Below are positions 52,301 through 61,300 of a stretch of DNA of 64,000 nt, piece after piece. Under the pieces are notes generated by a model. The model did not search any database and was not told the origin of the DNA. It saw only the letters and a list, made by a program, of their open reading frames with translations. Source of the DNA: Nemertoderma westbladi (Eukaryota > Xenacoelomorpha > Nemertodermatida > Nemertodermatidae); assembly GCA_032718475.1 (NCBI GenBank), contig JAUCBJ010000550.1:1-64000 (forward strand), in the 5' to 3' direction. The translations under genes were made by a program, and so were the position numbers. Positions within the stretch are counted from its first letter, which is position 1. The number at the start of each line of letters is the position of its first letter.

Positions 52301-55300
52301 TAACCAAGGCAACTGCTCAAATAAAATAATATGTCGTCCATCTTTAATTCTCAAGGTGAGCCTTGAAATTTCAAGTTCCACCTTGACTGAATATTGCTTT
52401 GAGTAACCGGCTTGATTTAAACTCAAGAAAATCATACTCAAGGTAAAACTTGAGTTTCAAGGTGTCCTTGAGGTGGATTTAAAGGTCAATCTCAAGATTT
52501 TTTGAGTTACTCGACCCTGGTTTTCACTAAAACAAAGGTTTCAGAAGGGCTGATTCTAACCAAAACAATAAACGAATAAGTATCTATAAATGGGAGAATC
52601 TTTTAGGCACGTTAAGCCAAGGAATGCCTATTCATCACCATGGGTGATCTTCTACAGTAAACCCTTCCACTCTGATACACAAGTTGCCTTGGTTCCCATT
52701 TATCGACCACTGAAGGGTGAAAGCCAAGGTTGGGCTAGGCTTGTAATAAGTATCTATACAGGTTATAAGACGGAAATAAACGCTATAAAACACTTAATTC
52801 GGAGAAATTTGGAAAAACAAATTCTTCATAATAAAATTCCAGTAGAATTTCGACCGAAAAGTGAAAACCTGGTATTCTTCACATGGGCGTAGTTATTTAA
52901 CCTTAAAATTAATTGACACACAATTAATAACAAATATCGTAAACTCGACTTACCGTAAGTAGCATTCCGACCAGAGATTAAGGTTATTAATTTCATGTTT
53001 TGGAATCAGCCTTTTTGATTGACATCCATTTGTTAGAGTTGCTGATATGCCGAATAAATCGTTCGGTATGTTGGAGCTGAAACAGTAAGGATTGTAAAAC
53101 AGCGACTCTCTAGACGAATTGATATGAATAGGCCAATCCCAAACCGAAGGGTAGTTTATTGGAGCGACGGAGACCCGCTGGTTTGAGCGGGAGGGGCCAT
53201 TGTAACCCGATTGGATGTGGTCCAATGGGGACAGGCCAGGGGGCAGAGTTTGTGATTGGCTGTGGTGCCAGACGCGGTCGCCCGGTGAGTCCCACATAAA
53301 CTGGTCGAAAGTTCCCATAGTAGTTGAATCCCATAGAGTAACGAGATAGTAAGAGGAGAACTCGAAACGATGGGGGAACTGGTTAATGAGTTGGTAGACG
53401 CAGTCGAGGAACAGAAGGAACACTGGGGAACGCTGGTTCTTCGGGTTTGCAGACGTGTCTGGGTTGCTTAGCAACCCCAATCGGGAGAGGAAGGGGTGAC
53501 CCACTGCGACAAACTCGCGTTGTACCAACGACTCAAATCCCAGACGAGTACGGCAGTGCGGGTCGAGTAGGAGTTGGACAAGACAACAGATGACGCAACT
53601 GAAATCTCTCCCGAAACCCTCCCCGTAACCCTCGACAACTATGACATTGACCGCGTCGACGTCCACTATATCTGCGATCCGATTGGATACTTTCAAGCAC
53701 TTCGAGACGTGGTGCAGCCACTGCGAGGCCTCGAGAGAGGAACAAAATCGGCGGTCGTTCGACCAGTACTTAGTCGAGGTGCAGATCTCGAGTAGCTGAC
53801 TGTAGCTAATCTGTAGGTCTGCCAGAGAGGGGCACACCTCATCGCCTGCCTCAGTGTCTACAGACCAACGGGAATCCGTTGGGGACTGTCTCTGATCTAA
53901 TTTGTAGACGTAAGGATCGGTGTTTCTCTTCTCGTATTGACTCTGAAGTTTGACTCCCACTCTCATAGCAATAAGAAATCTCTCCCAGTCCATTTGAGGC
54001 GCTAAACCTAGTTGAACTAAAACGCTTCGAATAATACTGACATCGTTGGAATGGGTGTAAGACCAAAAAGGAGGACGTTTTGTAATAAAGGCACCAATAA
54101 ATCTCGAAAATTCCGGCCCCTTGAATCCATTCGGAGGATAGCTGGGAACAGCAAAATATTCCGGCATAGTTACGAACTTTCTGCAGCCCAAGTTGTAATG
54201 GGTTACTTGATATTTTTTGACGTTTAGGCGAGATAATTCCATCTTCCAATCTTCCTCTTTACTGTAAGTCGGACGCAACACATCGAAATATCGCGCTGTT
54301 GTACCAACCTCGAAGCAATACAAATCCTCACGCCTACTCGGATGTATCTGGCTGAGTAGAGCCAAAGTAAAACACTTCGCTAAATTACTATCCGTGTTTT
54401 GGAAACCAAACAGCAACACACGAAAATCCTTGCAAATTATTTTTAATTTCTGGATTCCGTGTTTTATTCGACTGTTTCTTGTCAACAGTTTTATCTTTTT
54501 CGTGGAAACTTTGTAAATAGAGTCAAAGCACGTTAAAGCAATGTCATTTTTTCCAAGGAATTTATTATGGCTATGAACTGTTTCAGTGAGCTCAATTGAC
54601 ACAAAAGAGAGTCTGTAATTTGTAAGTATTAATTTCCCCATGACTCCTGCTGAGTCATTCCTACCAATTATGTATTTAACGCATTTCTTTAAGGAACTAA
54701 TTATCACTTCTCCAGGAAATAGTTCCATCGATGTATCAACGTCTAGAGTAGACACTGGCGATGTAGAGTTAGAACGTTTCATGAAACGGGAACCAATTAC
54801 ATTATCAGACCGAGTACTGCGGTCTACCAACGAGCTGGAACTAATGAAGAACCTTGGGGCGTGAGGACCATCGATAGAGGATGTGTGGCTCCGCAAACGA
54901 TTAAACATCTTCTCAACATTTTTAACTTTATCCATCTTCGCGGAAATAATACATATATTCAAAAAATATCCCGAAGACAATAAATAATAATCATGTTTTA
55001 AATAAAACTGATACCAAACACTAATATCACAGTAATTACTGTACTATTTCCCTGTTGCTATGATACTACATAATATTAAACAACAAAGGAACACCGAAGA
55101 TATATAATTACATCCCATCATAATCATATGTCTAGCCTAGAAAAGATTAAAAACACAATGAGAATAATACGAATTGAGTTTGGCAGAGATTAACAATATA
55201 CAGTAAGTTTTAAAATTTAATACATAAATTAATCACCAAACACAGAGGACGGGACGTTTTATATAATTTAGTTCGATATTAAAATTACTCTCTGTAACAC

Positions 55301-58300
55301 TGAGTATTTTATATTAATTGTGTTTCCAATACCAATAATGAATGAATTACACAAGCAAGACACAACCCGGAAGTATTCAACGCTAACATTTTTTGTTTGA
55401 TTAAATAATATGAGTTGGCGAACATTGCATTACATTTCTACCACAAAGATCAACGGTCGCTTAGTAAGAGACAAAGTGGTATCTATGGCAACCACGCCAA
55501 CTAAAGGGTGATAGGATACATATAATAATATAATTCAGTTATTTACAATTAAATGCAATATGATAAATCAACTAATATTAAGGTTCTTTCAATTACAATA
55601 ATGTTGGTTTATATTTGTTAAAGCGCATACCAGGCCTATTTAAGCGTGTACATAAATTAAAAGCCATATATCATATTGCACGGTATATAACAAATGAATT
55701 AACATATCTGATGGGGTTGACTACTGTAAGGATAAACTCACGGGGTCAGACAGTTCTTCAAGCGTAACAGCTGCTGTTCCACGACCGTTAAACGTCGCCT
55801 GTAGCAACCGAAATAATTGGCCCAGAATATTCTGTTCCCGCATTAGTTTTTGTCTCTCTCTATCCGGTTCCGTTACTTGGATTGTAAGAGCAGAATTACC
55901 TAAAAAACAAACCGCCACTCTCAGTTCTATACTACCATTATAAACAGTATGCTGCATTGTAGCGGCATATAAATTAAAAATGCTACACCGGCTGTCCAGT
56001 ATCCACCACGCTTATTATCTGCATGAGGCTGTCAAAGCAGAAGATTGTGCACAGGTTGGTCATCACGGCGAAAGCAATGACCTGCAAAGCGGAGGCGGTT
56101 CTGTTCAAGTCTCAAGCTTTGGGGGGGGGGGGGGGGACCAACGTGACATCTCCAATATTGAGTTGTTAACAAGTTAATATTAATATCGTTTTAAATGATA
56201 AATAAAATGAATGATAATGAAGATGTATAGGGTATGGGTGGAGATGCGTGCATTGTACAATAAAACCGGCGTAGTATCGTTAAAGCTAGAGCCGATAGAA
56301 ATTAGACCCCAGTATTTTTCACCACTCAGTTCTATATCCTATGTAATAATGGAGCTTAAAGTGTTTGATACGGATACATATTTAAGGCTCTTGGGTTACC
56401 CACAACTAAATGGTAAGACTATACATTTATTTTTTCTTTTATTTATCCCGAAAAAGGCACATGTGGAGTATATCAGTGTTTCTGATGTTATATTTCACTT
56501 TTTAAACTACAGTAGGTCGGCACTTAGTAATTTTGTAAATGTTTTGAATATATAATAAATTGGCCACAATGTCAAAAACAATTATTACATATTATAAAAT
56601 ATTATTACGAATCCACTTCTCCATGATCTCCTTGTGAAGGTTGTTAACCTTGGATCGAATGCTACACAACTTCACACTCAGTATGACACCAGAATTATTA
56701 AAGGAGAGTAGCTCTGTATGGAGTTATAACGTATATTTTATATGATGTCGTTCAACTAACACATCTTACTTCACAGAAATCCTTGCTCTACAATCAATAC
56801 CATTCAACAACTACATAGGATTTTCTCACAAAGATAGAATACATACATACTGTAGGAATTCACGTACAATTCGTCACATCCAATTAAATTAGTTAATTTC
56901 TGACTTAGCGAATTTTAAGAATTGTTTACAGAAAGAATATAAAAGTAGCCTAATGCGTTTATTTTTGATGAATTAATTTGGTTTGAACATACGGTTTTAT
57001 AATTTTTTGATCATTATTAGTACGGTGCATTCTAAATCGCAATATATTTATTATATGTGCGGCGACTTATAAACGTACATTTCTGCAGTGTCATGCTTTT
57101 TTATCTTCATGTGAGTGAAGTATACCAGACTTGCTGTTGCCAGTCTTGATTTACTTTGCATTTACCACCATATGAAGAATACCAAGGGTTTTCACTATAA
57201 ATACGGTTACAAAAGGGCTGAATTTAACCAAAACAATAAACGAAAAGTATCTGTATAGGTTATAAGATACGAAAGAACCGCTATAAAACACGTAATAAGG
57301 ATAAATTTCGAAAATTGCAAATCCTTCGTTTAAACAATTCCAATAGAATTTCAACCGAAAATTGGAAATCTGGTATCCTTCACATGGGCGATTTTCTTAT
57401 TGGATATTATTCCGTGTACATACTGCAGATACTTTAGATCGAGTGTCACCGGCATCCGCAGAAACAATGCCTCACCCTCCTGATAGAGATTAATTTATGT
57501 ACAGTAATGTTATTGGCCTGATGAGATATGTATTAAGAAAATAAACCGCACGAAATATTAATTATGTTGCAAAGACGTCCAAAACAAAGACCAAAGACCC
57601 CCTAACGCTCTTTTGGACTCTCGCGTTAGGTAAAACGCGACTTGACCTCTTTGTTTTGTACTCACCCTCCAAAATGTTATGTTGTACAATAATAATAGTC
57701 AGAATTTGTTAAGTTTCTATTTCATTGACTGTTTGTTTATCTTATTGAACTCCCTGATTTTCTAATTCCCTTCTTAAATCGACTTCGTACCGCGTAGAAA
57801 CAGTCATGTTAATTGAGCAACTGGCCTAGAAGTAATATTCCAACTAGTATTGTCGCAATAAAGTATAGTGCATTACCAGATTTGCTAACGGCAGCAGGAC
57901 CAACACAGGACTACTGTAGAACAAATCTGTCACTGTTGCGGTGGCAGTGTCCTTCTAATCTGAAAGGTAGTGTCTGCAGAGTGATAGTCGGCACAGGTTC
58001 CATATAGAGAATTCCCTCGCGTTTCTCAAAATGACCATCGAATTTTGTAACAAATGTCTCGTAGAATCGGCATCGCAGCAGTAAACTTATTATGGATACC
58101 TGAGGTGAAGCAGAGGCAGCAACACTGAATCGTAAACTTTACAAAAAATTGTTACGATTGTTAGTTTACTTTATATGGATATTATCTTTACGAGTCTCCC
58201 TTTATGTGTCGGTCCACATATCGAGACAGGAGTGATGGTAGTCGCAGTGGACGTAACATTTATGGGACGCCGGCAAAATACTGTAGAATAGAATTTGAGC

Positions 58301-61300
58301 TCCAATACCACATACTACTAGGATCGGCATGCTGCATATTGCAGCTGCATTTTTAAGAATGCTGTGCCGGCTTGTCAACAAAATTGCACCGCCAATACCA
58401 CATGGTGAGATTCAGCATTCATGATAAAAAAAAAGATGCGATGTTGGTAGACCAGTCTTGTTCTAGAATTAACCCGAATGCCGGTACACCTGGAATCCCT
58501 CCAAACCACGCACGCGTTTGGACTTTACTTGGTCATATCAGAGTATATATATACCCTGTAAAGTTATGAGATATGTGAGACCCATCAAGGGACCTCGTGT
58601 CTTCTGCCGTAAAAGCCTAGCAGATGTTGCCAAATAGCAGCACAGGCTCTACATTAAGTGAATTAACGGCACCAGGAATACATTTCGTTCAGAGAAGGTT
58701 TCATTCCATGTGATTCCCATTTCCTTGATAGTTTATGGTTTGTTGTCCTTTCGTTCGTACTCGGAGGTCTTCAACGGATCTCCGAATCCTTGATCTAGAT
58801 ATCAGTAGCCAGCAGGTCGGTAACCTGCTAGGGGGAATCAAAGTTAGAGTTCGATTTTGGTCTTTGTGGCATTTACAAATTGGACGCTGCCTGTTCCAGA
58901 ATGTGGAGTAAGCTTTCGGCACAAGATTTAACTGAAATTTAGAATTAAAGGCCTCTCACATGTAAAGTAAGATTTCCTCTACTTCTACTAACAGAGGCTG
59001 GTTGTAATTACACACCATCTATATTATGTTGTTCAAGAGATATTGGCAGCAAATAGTTCACCAGAGTAATGGAGCTTGGAGCATGGACCTTGTTTTGGCA
59101 AATTGTTGTTGTCAATGTGAATTCCTTCAAGAATTATGCTGGGGAAGAATAAGTATCAATAAAGTTATTGCTATAAGATACTTTCTGTTTCATAACAAGA
59201 ATACGATAATTTAATGTTTCCTATATTTAGTTGAACAATAGCTATAATTAACGAACCAATCATCATATTCATCTGAAATTTGGTAGGGGTTACCTACTGT
59301 ATGTACATCGCTTAATTTGAAATTATACATACAGTCGGACATTCTATAGTGATTCGGTTCAGACGGTTCTATAATTGTACCCCTTTACTAAAGTTAATCT
59401 ATACTTCTTGCTGCGCGAAGGCCCCATGGACGTGTTTCCCTGTATCATATTTTGTCACATGTATCATATTTTGTCACTTGAATTATATTTTGTCACTTGT
59501 ATCTGATTATGTGATGTAAATTATAGAGATGATAATATCTGTTTTTTAATATTTTAGATTCTTACTTCTTCAATAGGCTGTTATTTACAAACAAACATTC
59601 CACACAAATAATCAATTTCAAGACGTTTATTTCTCTGTGAACTAACTCGCATGAGAGACTATTTTAGCGAAATCTCGTTTCGAGACATAGGTAAATTCAA
59701 GTATCAGATGAGAATTAACCATCGAGCATCACACCTCTGTAATGAGCCGTGTCTTGTCATTCGGCATTGGCATTACTACTCTCTTCGTTGGCTTGGTACA
59801 TGGCGTTAATGTTACCTGCCGCCATGGACGCCTGCAGACCATGTTATCCTCCAACCATGACAATGTGGCAGATTTGAACTGGGATTGGCGCGACACTGGG
59901 GGATCGTTAGTAGCAGGTTTAGGATCTGTCTCGGATGAGCAATGCCCAGTTTGTCATATGTGGGAGTCAATGTCAGCAACCTTCTTGAAGCAATACCCTG
60001 AGTTAAAGGTTATGGCCGGCGCGAGATACGAAACCTGCGCATACGGTGGTGGTTGCGAAGCCCAATCCGAACACCCGTGCACCAACTTCACAGAGTTTAT
60101 GCAGGAGTTTTTAGACGCGGAATACGGCACAGGAGTAACAGTGTCGATTATAGAGAGCTTTTGCATGGAAATATGCTGCGAAGGGGCGGAAGTCTGCAAC
60201 TCAATTGACCATCCCGAATTCCATTTACCCGCTTATATAAACAGCGACGGGACCTACAACTGGGAACATCCAGTCTGGCAACTTGATCTGGATGGAAACC
60301 CGATACCTTACAATAGAGCGGGACCTGAAGATTCAACAACAACAACAACAACAACTACTACTACTGATCCTCCTACGACCGCAACACCGGGCAGTTCTAC
60401 ATTGGTTGAAAGCTTCGCTAACAAAATATTTGGAAGTTTCAATGTTTTTCTTGTTGCTTTTATGGGTTTATTGTTTTTCCATTGATTTTTGACTAATTGA
60501 CAATCATTAGTGAGGCTGATTTTGCCTTTGCACTTTTCATGGAAATATATTTATCAATATTATATGGTGTTTTGGTATAGGTAAACTTGTTTACATCATT
60601 CGTGCTGCCCTGAAAGGGTATCGGTATATTGGGAGATTTTCCTAAAAGAGAACGAATTCTATACAGCTTATTGTCTCTACATGGGCATTTCCACAGAAAA
60701 TGGGACACGATATGAAAATAAAACTTTAAAAAATAAGCAACATGTCATGATTTAATGGGTAAAATCTCATAAATTTTTCGAATTTGACAAAATTTACATT
60801 GATTTGAGGGTATAAAGTAGGAAATTTTACGATTATATCGACCATCATCAAGACTAATGTAAAAACAAAAAAAAAATACCAAAGGCAAAATATTTTTGTT
60901 ACTGTTTATCCATATAGGCTATCCTTGGTATCATTGTAAACAGCCGTAAATGCACATTCCAATGAGGTAGTTCTACGCCATAAACATAGAACGCTTCTAA
61001 TACAATAAGCATTAAAAGCTACCTGTATCCAATTGTAACGTCCGACACATTTTTTACATTTTTTCTCAAATACTTATCTATTGTATGGCAAACCATATCA
61101 AAATTAAAATGACTCAATGCCGACGTAAGATGGCGTCTTTTGTGTCATTTATAACAATCCAGGCTACTATAAAGTCTGTGATTTCAGTGATTGAAGTTCA
61201 GTAACGTCCGACACCTGTAACGCCCGACACTATTATTATTATGTATTTAATGTCTGAATTGCAGTGTATAATGTAAAGGCATATTCCAGAACTGTATTGT

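Larger units (their letters stand above)
51236..52891. mobile_element. MITE with terminal inverted repeats, interrupted by two later insertions
   Basis: Termini CCCATGTAAAGTATACCAG (left) and CTGGTATTCTTCACATGGG (right) are inverted repeats. The body matches the uninterrupted copy at 57,110-57,389 (TTTTCACTA, AGGGCTGA, AACCAAAACAATAAACGAA, AATTTCGACCGAAAA). A 1.2-kb fold-back splits it at 51,303-52,518, and a SINE splits it at 52,589-52,744. Confidence 0.8.
41946..55741. other. 13.8-kb IP3 receptor intron hosting the MTMR gene
   Basis: Exons 3 and 4 are contiguous in the protein ([13 protein letters not shown]). The intron holds a decayed LINE, the 42-bp and 15-bp arrays, and the same-strand myotubularin-related gene with its own mobile-element-filled intron. 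Confidence 0.9.

Noticed and set aside
52950-52953. Stop codon directly after CYLR as the true end of the MTMR-like protein
   Set aside because: The TAA is formed by a GTAAGT donor. Splicing to 50,274 restores the conserved C-terminal segment in frame.
54936-54980. Longer N-terminus for the MTMR-like protein
   Set aside because: The in-frame upstream stretch has no ATG. The first ATG at 54,935 has a strong Kozak context.
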